From Henriciella mobilis (GTDB lineage Bacteria > Pseudomonadota > Alphaproteobacteria > Caulobacterales > Hyphomonadaceae), in contig NZ_QWFZ01000017.1 of assembly GCF_003576315.1 (NCBI RefSeq), forward strand, positions 186,001-250,000: a stretch of 64,000 bases of DNA, written 5' to 3'. The notes under the pieces were generated by a model. It was not told the origin of the DNA, did no database searches, and was given only the letters and a program-made list of their open reading frames with translations. Shown in pieces: positions 18,486-25,562 of this stretch. The number at the start of each line of letters is the position of its first letter. Position 1 is the first letter of the stretch. The translations under genes and the position numbers were made by a program.

Positions 18486-19337
18486 TTAACAGTGAAGGTC
18501 TTCGCCCGGCGGTGCCCCGATAAGGGTCTGGGCGATGGCGATGGCATCCTGCACTGGCTGGGCGGACGGATCCGTCGAGATCAGCGTACGCTGGCTGCGG
18601 ATCGCCTCGCGCACCTTTTCGTCGCGCATGACGATACCGGCGAGCGGCGGACGGAATCCGAGGAACTGCTTGCAGGCACGGGCGATGGCTTCATAGGTCT
18701 GCTGACCCATGGCGCGCGTGTTGGCCTGGTTGATGATGATCCCCTGTTCGACATCGGGCGCATAGCCGCGCAGCACCTTGATGAAGGCGTAGCCGTCGGT
18801 CATCGAGGAAGGATCGTCGGTGATTACCATCATGGCCCTGTCGGATGCGCGTGCGAGACGCATGCAGTTGGCCTCGATTCCCGCCCCGAGGTCGAGCACG
18901 ACCTTGTCGTATTGCAGCGCAAGCGCGGAAAGACCCGCAGCGAGGCGGGCGACTTCTTCCGAGGAAAGCTCTGCCAGCGCACCTGAACCGGATCGGCCGG
19001 GCAGGACGTCGAAGCCGCCCTGTCCTGCGCCGCCGTCGACATTGATCACGGCGTCTTCAAGTTCGATCCAGCCGGCAATGACGGCCGCCAGGTCGGTCTC
19101 CGGCGCGATGCCGAGCTGGACGTCGACATTGGCGAGGCCAAGGTCGCCGTCAACGAGCAGCGTGCGTTGTCCGGCCTGTGCGAAGGCGCTGGCGAGTGTG
19201 ATGGACATGAAGGTCTTGCCGACGCCGCCCTTGCCGGACGCGACGGAGATGATCTGGCCCTGCTTGGCGCGGCGCGGCGGGATTTTCCCTTGCGAGCCGG
19301 TGGGCCGGTCCATGGATTTTGGAAGCATGAAGCTCAT
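18486..19337 (-). CDS. FleN/FlhG-type MinD-like ATPase
   Basis: 283-aa member of the ParA/MinD family that, with FlhF, sets flagellum number and position. The deviant Walker A is intact (SGKGGVGKTFMSITLASAFAQAG, about residues 35-57). VDGDLGLANVDVQLG follows, then a Walker B-like VVLDLGAGI. A C-terminal region with KQFLGFRPPLAGIVMRDEKVREAIRSQ is as in FleN. Its ATG lies 1 nt after the stop of the FlhF-like gene, so the two are coupled. Unlike that partner, its nucleotide site looks functional. Confidence 0.88.
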   Translation of the reverse strand: MSFMLPKSMDRPTGSQGKIPPRRAKQGQIISVASGKGGVGKTFMSITLASAFAQAGQRTLLVDGDLGLANVDVQLGIAPETDLAAVIAGWIELEDAVINVDGGAGQGGFDVLPGRSGSGALAELSSEEVARLAAGLSALALQYDKVVLDLGAGIEANCMRLARASDRAMMVITDDPSSMTDGYAFIKVLRGYAPDVEQGIIINQANTRAMGQQTYEAIARACKQFLGFRPPLAGIVMRDEKVREAIRSQRTLISTDPSAQPVQDAIAIAQTLIGAPPGEDLHC

Positions 19338-19338
19338 G

Positions 19339-20346
19339 TCATGCAGCTCCTTTCAGGGCGATATCTGCCGGCGCTTCTTCCAGCAGGATCCTAGAAAGCC
19401 TTCCAGGCGCAGCCGGTACGAGGCCGCCGCCGATGAAAGGCGTTACAGCGAGGTGGGCGAAGGCGATACCGGCCCCGGACAGGGCGGCAACGACGCCTCC
19501 ACGCCGTCGTGTAACATCAAGTTTGGTGACAATGGCCCGGCGCACGCCAACCGAGGCGAAGGCGCGGGCAGCTTCGGCCTGATCGTCAGGATGGCCTTCC
19601 GCCGACATGACGAGGACGGGCTCGGCATCGATGACGTTGATCAGGTCTTTCAGGCTGGCCAGGTCCTCTTCGTCGAAGGGGACGATGGCCGGCAGGTCAA
19701 TGACACAGCGATAACCGTCCGACCGGCAGGTGCGAAGCAGATCGAAAAGGGCGTCCGGCGAAGTCGCCGCGCGGATCTGGCGCTGCTCCAGCTCTAGATA
19801 GGCCGCCAGCTGGGCGCCGCCGGCTGTCGAGTCGAGATCGGCAGCGACGGGCAGGATCTGGGAATTCGTGACGGCGGCGCGGCGTGTCATCTTTGCGGCG
19901 GTGGCCGTGCGGCCATGTCCGGGCGGGCCGACCAGCAGCACGTCGCGGTTCGGCATGGCGGGAATGGGGTCGCAGGTGATCAGTGCATCGAGGCCGGAGG
20001 CCATGATCTCTGCCGGGTCCTGCGTCTTGGAGCTCATCGGCATGCCTGCATCGGCAACGCGTTCGGCAAAGCGTTCCGGGGCGCCGTGCCAGATCAGCGC
20101 ATCGCGTACGCGGTTGCGCAGCGGGTTGTCCTGCGGGCGTCCGGGCGCGCCATTCCGGTTCAGGCGCGCAACGAAGCGCGGCTCGCTCGGCACCATGCCG
20201 CCGCCAAGCTTGTCAGTTGCCGCGCGAACCTCGACACCGCCGGGAACTTCGCGCTCGGACAGAATAATCGCATCTTCGCCCATCTCGGCGAAGATCATCG
20301 CCTTGGCGGCTTCCAGCGTCTCTGCTGCGAACATTTTCATGCGCAT
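19339..20346 (-). CDS. flhF: FlhF-like SRP-family protein with degenerate GTPase motifs
   Basis: 335-aa protein with the FlhF N-terminus (MKMFAAETLEAAKAMIFAEMGEDAIILSER) and a C-terminal NG-like domain. The GTPase motifs have changed: the P-loop at residues 140-147 reads GPPGHGRT with Arg for the catalytic Lys, the DxYRIGAxEQL stretch is DLDSTAGGAQL, and DTAG is replaced by DLPA. TKLD (specificity motif) is kept. FlhF normally recruits early flagellar parts to the pole in a GTP-dependent way. The ATG at 20346 is set by GGAG 10 nt upstream. It is separated by 141 bp from fliN and coupled to fleN. Confidence 0.85.
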   Translation of the reverse strand: MRMKMFAAETLEAAKAMIFAEMGEDAIILSEREVPGGVEVRAATDKLGGGMVPSEPRFVARLNRNGAPGRPQDNPLRNRVRDALIWHGAPERFAERVADAGMPMSSKTQDPAEIMASGLDALITCDPIPAMPNRDVLLVGPPGHGRTATAAKMTRRAAVTNSQILPVAADLDSTAGGAQLAAYLELEQRQIRAATSPDALFDLLRTCRSDGYRCVIDLPAIVPFDEEDLASLKDLINVIDAEPVLVMSAEGHPDDQAEAARAFASVGVRRAIVTKLDVTRRRGGVVAALSGAGIAFAHLAVTPFIGGGLVPAAPGRLSRILLEEAPADIALKGAA

Positions 20347-20390
20347 GGGCAATACACTCCACTTCCGGAATCACACCCTCGCGCCAAAAG

Positions 20391-20408
20391 GTTAACGAAA
20401 TCTGTTAA
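20391..20408. promoter_or_regulatory. TTAAC repeats upstream of flhF
   Basis: On the minus strand the sequence reads TTAAC, 8 nt, TTAAC (TTAA to TTAA gap of 9, against 7 in a CtrA box), 45-62 bp before the flhF start. A GAATC site (20368-20372) lies between it and the gene. Binding by CtrA is possible but the spacing is off. Confidence 0.3.
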
Positions 20409-20456
20409 TTTGTTAGGAAAGCGCTTAGCCCTTGTGAACAAAGCGCTTCGCTGTCT

Positions 20457-20473
20457 GCTGCGGCAACCGCAGC
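20457..20473 (-). terminator. Hairpin after fliN
   Basis: GCTGCGG, a CAA loop and CCGCAGC form a perfect 7-bp stem 15 nt beyond the fliN stop on the minus strand. There is no U run, so this may be a partial terminator or mRNA end-stabilising hairpin between fliN and flhF rather than a full stop. Confidence 0.3.
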
Positions 20474-20487
20474 GGAAGGCACCCGGC

Positions 20488-20748
20488 TCAGGCGGCGCGT
20501 TTCTCGTCGACAATTTCTGAAAGCTTTACGCCCAGCTGCCCGTCGGCAACGACCAGGCGTCCGCGCGCCATGAGGCGATCGGAGACATAGATGTCGATCG
20601 GCTCGTTGGTACGCTTCTGCAGCTCGACAATCTCGCCCTCGCTGAGATTCAAGAGGTCTTCGACCGGCATGCGCGCTTCGCCCAGCACGACATCGACCCG
20701 GACAGGGACGTCGAAAAGACCGGAATTGGCGGCGGGCGTATCTGCCAT
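20488..20748 (-). CDS. fliN: Flagellar motor switch protein FliN
   Basis: 86-aa SpoA-domain protein of the C-ring. The whole mature length is the FliN core: FDVPVRVDVVLGEARMPVEDLLNLSEGEIVELQKRTNEPIDIYVSDRLMARGRLVVADGQLGVKL, the typical FliN fold and sequence. The ATG at 20748 has GAGG 8 nt upstream; a longer open frame to 20796 has no comparable site. It is on the short side for FliN because the N-terminal extension is nearly absent. It follows the FliH-like gene in the operon with a 92-bp gap. Confidence 0.95.
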   Translation of the reverse strand: MADTPAANSGLFDVPVRVDVVLGEARMPVEDLLNLSEGEIVELQKRTNEPIDIYVSDRLMARGRLVVADGQLGVKLSEIVDEKRAA

Positions 20749-20840
20749 GGAATCTACCTCAGTCTTGGTCGGGCGAATCAGCAAACTGGCCCGCATTGGT
20801 TTCCGAGAAATGAACGGATCACCTGTGCGGGCAACCGGGC

Positions 20841-21194
20841 TCAGGGGTGGAAGAGATTGCCCTGTCCGTCAATCAGTTCTGCAGCAAGCGCGCGCACACG
20901 GGTCAGGGCTTCGTCGCGGATTTCGTCTGAAAATGAAGCGGTTTCAAGAAGTTCCGCCAACTGAACAATCTGTGCAAGCGCCGTCTTCAGCGCTTCGGAT
21001 GAAGCGCGCATGGCGTCGGCCTGCTGCTGGACCTGCTCGTTCCGGAGCATGTCTGCGGTCGTGCGGCGGGCATCTTCTAGCAGGCCGGCAAGCTCGGCGA
21101 CGGTCAGCGATATCTTGTCCGGCTCGGTGCTCTGCTGCTCGAAATCGCTGCGGAAGTCGAAAGGGGTGACGGATTTGACCGGCTGGCTGCTCAT
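20841..21194 (-). CDS. Short FliH/FlbE-like flagellar protein
   Basis: 117-aa mostly helical protein (heptad-like region about residues 28-105). It sits between fliG and fliN, exactly where Caulobacter carries flbE (fliH-like). FTPFDF-type N-terminal segments occur in FliH proteins, and here the start reads VTPFDFRSDF. FliH/FlbE normally exceed 190 residues, so this is about half length. Sequence alone gives only weak homology; the assignment rests on position. It overlaps the fliG stop by ATGA. Confidence 0.6.
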   Translation of the reverse strand: MSSQPVKSVTPFDFRSDFEQQSTEPDKISLTVAELAGLLEDARRTTADMLRNEQVQQQADAMRASSEALKTALAQIVQLAELLETASFSDEIRDEALTRVRALAAELIDGQGNLFHP

Positions 21195-22126
21195 TCAATC
21201 AGCTCGTCCATTTCGTCCTCATCAGACAGGATGTCGCCGCGGCGGGCGAGCGTGCGCGCAATCGCGATGATCTCGCGGCGGGCGCTCTCGATCTCTGAGC
21301 GGCGGACCGGGCCGGCGGCTTCGATCTCGGCGGTGAGCATCTCGCCCGCGCGCTTGGTCATGTTGTCGAGGAAAGCCTGCCGCACGGCGGGCTTGGCCCC
21401 CTTCAGCGCGATGGCGAGATCGGCCCGGTCGATACTCGACAGGATGGTCTGGATCGCGGCTGCATCGAGGTCTGCGAGGTCTTCAAAGGTAAACATCAGC
21501 GCCCGGATACGGGCTGCGCTGCCGGGCTCGGTTTCATCCAGCGAGTCCATCAGGCCCTGTTCGATGCGCGGATCCATCTGATCGAAGATGCGCGCGACAT
21601 TCTCGACGCCGTCGCCAGCCCCCTGGCTGCGGCGGGCGGTCAGAAGGTCCTGCATGGCGGTCTCGATCAGCGCCATGGTTTCGGGGCGCACACGGCCTAG
21701 CGTCATGATCCGCTTCAGCGCCTCGGTGGCGAGGTCGCGTGGCAGGATCCTGACTGTCTGGGCGGCCTTGCCGGCGGGCAGGCGGGAGAGGACGACAGCA
21801 ATGAGCTGGGGGTGTTCACAGCCCAGGACGGACGCAATGGCGGAGGGTTCAACCTCGCCAAGGGCGGACCAGATCGTGCGCGTACCTGCTGTGTCTTCGT
21901 TGTGCTGGCGAATGGCGCTGAGGAATTTTTCCGCGTCCGACGCGGGCGAACGCGGCTCACCGGCTGTTTGTGTCATCGCCTGGCTGAGACGGTCGGCGTC
22001 GTCGGGCTCCAGTTCTGACCAGACCGCGCTCGCAGCCGGTCCAAGGGCCCGCATCAGTCGTGCCGCGCGCAGCGTGCCGGCTGGCGGGGCGGGATAGGCT
22101 GGGGATGTGGTTGCCGGAAGGCTCAC
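21191..22126 (-). CDS. fliG: Flagellar motor switch protein FliG
   Basis: Torque-generating rotor protein of 311 aa, close to the usual 330-340. The middle-domain EHPQ motif is present (CEHPQLIAVVLSRLPAGKAAQ), as is the MFTFEDL motif (usually MFVFEDL). The C-terminal domain holds the charged torque helix: KRAGEMLTAEIEAAGPVRRSEIESARREIIAIARTLARRGDI. The N-terminal domain that grips FliF is present but divergent. It starts inside the FliF-like stop (ATGA overlap) and overlaps the next gene the same way, so this is a tightly coupled operon. Confidence 0.95.
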   Translation of the reverse strand: MSLPATTSPAYPAPPAGTLRAARLMRALGPAASAVWSELEPDDADRLSQAMTQTAGEPRSPASDAEKFLSAIRQHNEDTAGTRTIWSALGEVEPSAIASVLGCEHPQLIAVVLSRLPAGKAAQTVRILPRDLATEALKRIMTLGRVRPETMALIETAMQDLLTARRSQGAGDGVENVARIFDQMDPRIEQGLMDSLDETEPGSAARIRALMFTFEDLADLDAAAIQTILSSIDRADLAIALKGAKPAVRQAFLDNMTKRAGEMLTAEIEAAGPVRRSEIESARREIIAIARTLARRGDILSDEDEMDELIE

Positions 22127-22809
22127 TGGGCCCCCCCGTCGTTCATCCAGTTCTTGATGATGCGCGCTGCCCGTTTCGGGTCTTCCCGGACGAGACGCTG
22201 GATCTCGCCAGACGCGTCATGCGCCGTGTCGCTCTCCTGCGGCATGCTTCGGGTGGGCGCAGACGGCAGGTTCACCGGCTGGCTGACGGCATCATTGGCG
22301 GCCGGCTGGTGCGGCTGCACGCGGCGCTCGCCAGAGGCCAGCACAACAAAGCCGAGCAGGGCCGTGATCAGGCCAAGCCCGCCAAGTTCGAGAAGGTCGG
22401 CCTGCGTCAAGCCGCTGCGGGCGCTTTCGGCGAAAACGAAAGGCTGGATCTGCAGGCTGTCGCGCTCGGTGTCAAAGCCCGTGGCCGCGGCGAGGATCAG
22501 TTCGATGCGCTCACGCAGGCCGGCGGTCAGTTCGAACCGGTCTGCCGGCGCGTCGACGAGGATAAGGACGGTGCGGTGGCCGTCCTCGCCGGTATGGATG
22601 GCCGTGCGGAAGGCGTCGCGCCCGAGAACGGGCTCGAGCAGGGCGTGCAGGGTTTGCGATTGAGCTTCCAGAGGGGCTTGCGACGATCCTGGCGTGTCGC
22701 CGGTCAGCAGGATGTTGCCGCGCCATGCGAAAAGGCACGCGGCGAGACACAACGCTATCAGCGCCGCTTGCCGCGTGCCTGTTGGCATGTTGGACTTTGT
22801 TGCTGACAT
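22123..22809 (-). CDS. fliF: Short FliF-like MS-ring protein
   Basis: 228 aa, against about 530-580 for ordinary FliF. It has one N-terminal membrane helix (about 12-30) and a periplasmic part (about 45-130). That part resembles the late periplasmic region of FliF (RERIELILAAATGFDTERDSLQIQPFVF). A second membrane helix lies near 140-162, and the C-terminal tail is the FliG-binding FliF tail (IQRLVREDPKRAARIIKNWMNDGG). The first ring-building modules (RBM1 and RBM2 region) are missing. The upstream gap to sciP is only 134 bp, so the missing half is not a split gene next door. It is the first gene of the rotor operon. Confidence 0.75.
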   Translation of the reverse strand: MSATKSNMPTGTRQAALIALCLAACLFAWRGNILLTGDTPGSSQAPLEAQSQTLHALLEPVLGRDAFRTAIHTGEDGHRTVLILVDAPADRFELTAGLRERIELILAAATGFDTERDSLQIQPFVFAESARSGLTQADLLELGGLGLITALLGFVVLASGERRVQPHQPAANDAVSQPVNLPSAPTRSMPQESDTAHDASGEIQRLVREDPKRAARIIKNWMNDGGAQ

Positions 22810-22879
22810 CGCTTCGCTCTGCTGACGGCTTCCGTGTGAAATGCACGGCGAACTCGTCAGAAAACTAGGCGTATCAGCG

Positions 22880-22895
22880 TAAACGGCGCTTTAAC
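22880..22895 (+). promoter_or_regulatory. Near-consensus CtrA box before the rotor operon
   Basis: TAAA, 7 nt (CGGCGCT), TTAAC: one mismatch to TTAA-N7-TTAAC. It lies 71 bp upstream of the fliF-like start codon, in the 134-bp gap shared with the end of sciP. In Caulobacter the fliF operon is a direct CtrA target. Confidence 0.45.
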
Positions 22896-22943
22896 GGTGG
22901 CAGTCAGGGGCGCCGGTGATGGAGTGCCAGATGCCGAAACGGG

Positions 22944-23219
22944 TCAGTTGGTGCGGTATTGCTGCAGGCGGGTCGTACGCAGGCCCTTGGTGCCGTGCCG
23001 GTCATAGAGCTTGTCCCAGCCATTCAGCTCTTCTTCCGAGAGCGAATACCGGTCGCAGGCTTCCTTGCGGGAGAGCAGGCCCCCCCGGACAGCCGCGACA
23101 ACTTCAGCCTTGCGGCGAGTTACCCAGCGGCTAATGCCCGGGGGCGGAAGGTCTTCCCAGGTGAGGGGTTGGCCATCCGGGCCCTTCACACTCAATGTCT
23201 TAGCATTCTGCTGTGCCAT
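22944..23219 (-). CDS. sciP: SciP, DUF1153 CtrA-inhibitory protein
   Basis: 91-aa helix-turn-helix protein. The diagnostic segment is present: GPDGQPLTWEDLPPPGISRWVTRRKAEVVAAVRGGLLSRKEACDRYSLSEEEL, then DRHGTKGLRTTRLQQYR. In Caulobacter SciP binds CtrA in G1 and blocks activation of CtrA-dependent genes. The ATG at 23219 has GGTGGA nearby; an ATG at 23231 adds four residues but has no ribosome site. The gene sits 135 bp upstream of the rotor operon in the same direction and 4.6 kb from ctrA. Confidence 0.93.
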   Translation of the reverse strand: MAQQNAKTLSVKGPDGQPLTWEDLPPPGISRWVTRRKAEVVAAVRGGLLSRKEACDRYSLSEEELNGWDKLYDRHGTKGLRTTRLQQYRTN

Positions 23220-23320
23220 GAGATCCACCATTATTAGCGGTTGATGTCGTAGACGCTTCTGCGCCCATGCATCTTCTCTACAGCAGCCAAATTAAATCAG
23301 GTTTCAGCGAGGCCTGTGAG

Positions 23321-23332
23321 TTTTCATGAAAA
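23321..23332. repeat. 12-bp palindrome upstream of sciP
   Basis: TTTTCATGAAAA is a perfect palindrome about 100 bp before the sciP start, in the 209-bp gap after mnmA. A second small inverted repeat, AAACTG-AA-CAGTTT, lies at 23405-23418 just beyond the mnmA stop. Neither is assigned to a protein. Confidence 0.35.
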
Positions 23333-23427
23333 TTCAAAACGTTCTCGCCGAGCCCGTTAAGTGAGCGTTTGTGAACCTGTCCCGGCTTGGGTCACTTTGT
23401 GCTGAAACTGAACAGTTTTATCCGATT

Positions 23428-24606
23428 TCAGGCCGAAACGCGCTGATCGGCGGCAATTGTGGACGAAATAAATCCGCCGCCCATTACACGAGTTTCACAT
23501 GAAGTTTCGTACAGGACGCAGGCCTGGCCCTTCGCGACACCTTCTTCGGGCACGGAGAAGAAAACTGCAGGTTGATTTCCGGACCAGCCGAGCTTTGCCG
23601 GCAGCGGGTCGCGGGTCGAGCGTACGCGGGCCAGAACCGGTCTTTCTTCATTGCAGGCGTCTTCGAGTGTGCCGTCGCCGAGCCAGTTCAGCTCTTCCAT
23701 GGTCAGGGCAGCGGTCAGCAGGGCCTCGCGCGGGCCGACAATGACCCGGCGCGCCGGCGCATCGATCTTCACCACGAACAGCGGCTCGCCCGTCGCGATA
23801 CCGAGGCCGCGGCGCTGGCCGATCGTATAATGGATCACACCGTCATGTTCGCCCAGCACCCGGCCGTCCAGGTGCACGATCTCGCCGCCGCGTCCCGAAC
23901 CGGGGCGCAGCTTCTTGACGACATCGGCATAGGACCCGCTCGGCACGAAGCAGATGTCCTGGCTGTCAGGCTTCGCGGCAACCGGCAGGTCGTACTTTTC
24001 CGCCAGCTCCCGCACCTCGGTCTTTGGCAGGCCGCCCAGCGGGAAGCGCAGATAGCCAAGCTGTTCGCGTGTGGTAGCGAACAGGAAGTAGGACTGGTCG
24101 CGTGACGAGTCGGCGGCGCGGTGCAGCTCCGGTCCGTGCGCGCCGTCGGTGCGGCGGATATAATGGCCGGTCGCAAGGCAGTCGGCGCCGAGCTCCTTGG
24201 CTGTCGCCAGAAGGTCCGAAAACTTCACAGTCTGGTTGCAGCGGATGCACGGGATGGGCGTCGAGCCGGACAGGTAGGTGTCGGCGAAATCCTCCATCAC
24301 CTGTTCCCTGAAGCGGCTTTCATAGTCGAGGACGTAATGCGGGATGCCGATCCGGTCGGCAACATTGCGCGCATCGTGGATGTCCTGCCCGGCGCAGCAG
24401 GCACCCTTCTTCTCGATGGCGGCGCCGTGATCGTAGAGCTGCAGCGTGATACCGACCACGTCATAGCCCTCATCGGCCAGCATCGCGGCGACGACAGAGC
24501 TGTCGACGCCGCCGGACATGGCGGCCACAACACGGGTTTCGGATGGCGGCTTGGCAAAGCCAAGCGAGTTCAGCCCGCCGGTCCAGGCGGTCTTCGGATT
24601 AGTCAT
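23428..24606 (-). CDS. mnmA: tRNA 2-thiouridine(34) synthase MnmA
   Basis: 392-aa ATP-PPase that adds sulfur to the wobble uridine of tRNA-Lys/Glu/Gln. The PP-loop SGGVDSS is near residue 32. The first catalytic Cys lies in [11 protein letters not shown] and the second in [10 protein letters not shown]. Also present are GHYIR, the SRDQSYFLF segment and the beta-barrel GQRRGLGI. The ATG at 24606 has GGAGG 6 nt upstream; an ATG at 24612 is too close to that site. A good promoter with a flanking inverted repeat lies 54-82 bp upstream. Confidence 0.97.
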   Translation of the reverse strand: MTNPKTAWTGGLNSLGFAKPPSETRVVAAMSGGVDSSVVAAMLADEGYDVVGITLQLYDHGAAIEKKGACCAGQDIHDARNVADRIGIPHYVLDYESRFREQVMEDFADTYLSGSTPIPCIRCNQTVKFSDLLATAKELGADCLATGHYIRRTDGAHGPELHRAADSSRDQSYFLFATTREQLGYLRFPLGGLPKTEVRELAEKYDLPVAAKPDSQDICFVPSGSYADVVKKLRPGSGRGGEIVHLDGRVLGEHDGVIHYTIGQRRGLGIATGEPLFVVKIDAPARRVIVGPREALLTAALTMEELNWLGDGTLEDACNEERPVLARVRSTRDPLPAKLGWSGNQPAVFFSVPEEGVAKGQACVLYETSCETRVMGGGFISSTIAADQRVSA

Positions 24607-24651
24607 TCTCATCCTCCAGCGGGTTCAAGGCCCGAAGCAGAAAACTGTGTG

Positions 24652-24688
24652 AAGCGCGCGATATAGGGGATTTGGGCGCGCTTGTCAG
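24652..24688 (-). promoter_or_regulatory. mnmA promoter with inverted repeat
   Basis: On the minus strand, CTGACA (24688-24683), 17 nt, TATATC (24665-24660) form a sigma-70-type promoter. An 8-bp perfect inverted repeat, AAGCGCGC (24652-24659) and GCGCGCTT (24676-24683), brackets the -10 and overlaps the end of the -35. Confidence 0.5.
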
Positions 24689-24733
24689 GGCGCAACCTGC
24701 GCTGGCGGCTGCCCCGGCATGAAAGGGGGCAGG

Positions 24734-25414
24734 CTAGATCAGGCCGAGCGCGAGCGCCCGCAGGGCCGCAGTGGTGCGGTCTGTGACGTCCAGCTTATCG
24801 AAGATGCGGCGGACATATGTATCGATCGTGTTCAGCGTCACACCGGTGTCCTGAGCAATCTGGGGATTGCTGCGCCCGCGCAGGATCTTCTCCAGCACCT
24901 GCTTTTCGCGTTTCGAAAGGCTGATCGCATGGGCCGCCTGTTCCCTCAGCAGGTGGCAGTATCGCAGATGCGCAGCCTGGGCGCTGATCCACAATTCGGC
25001 CATGGTGTGATCATCGCAGTGCGGCGCGCCCTTGCCGAACCCAAAGCCATTATAGCCGTTACGTCCCATGGGACCGTAAAGCGGAATGGCGAGGCCGTCG
25101 CCGAAATCGGCTGCTCTGAGGACATTCAGATAGTCACGCTCCTCCGCCGAAAGGCCAGGCATGTCGTAGACATCCGACCAGCGCAGCGGATTCGCCCTGG
25201 AATAGACAAGGCGCGTTATCGGATCGCACTTGTAGTATTCCTTCTTGAGATAGTTCCTAACCCAGTCGTCTGGAAATCCGATTGTCAACACGTCAAGGGT
25301 CTCGCGGAAATCGGTAGCTCCTATGGGCGGCAGATGGTGGTAGCTGATCATCGTGACGCCAAGTGACTGGTACTGCGCCACGCAGGCGTCTCTCAGCTCC
25401 GCGAATGACGACAT
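24734..25414 (-). CDS. LuxR-type autoinducer-binding regulator (solo)
   Basis: 226-aa regulator with an N-terminal autoinducer-binding domain and a C-terminal GerE HTH (LSKREKQVLEKILRGRSNPQIAQDTGVTLNTIDTYVRRIFDKLDV). The ligand-pocket residues conserved in AHL receptors are there: W and Y in WVRNYLKKEYY, DP in CDPITR, and W in LRWSDVY. That makes AHL-like ligand binding plausible. No luxI-type synthase is encoded in the window. The ATG at 25414 is chosen; a TTG at 25450 preceded by a G-rich site is a real alternative adding 12 residues. It follows no operon partner. Confidence 0.88.
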   Translation of the reverse strand: MSSFAELRDACVAQYQSLGVTMISYHHLPPIGATDFRETLDVLTIGFPDDWVRNYLKKEYYKCDPITRLVYSRANPLRWSDVYDMPGLSAEERDYLNVLRAADFGDGLAIPLYGPMGRNGYNGFGFGKGAPHCDDHTMAELWISAQAAHLRYCHLLREQAAHAISLSKREKQVLEKILRGRSNPQIAQDTGVTLNTIDTYVRRIFDKLDVTDRTTAALRALALGLI

Positions 25415-25562
25415 GGAGTAAGTCGCGCAAACAAAATCCACCCCTCGCAAGCTGGCCCCACCTCTTCCACGCCAAAAAATTTAGTTAGGCCGATGCTGTC
25501 TGAATTGGCAAGGACGGTGACCTAACGGCAGGTCGGCGAGCGCGCGGGAGCGCAAACGGTTT

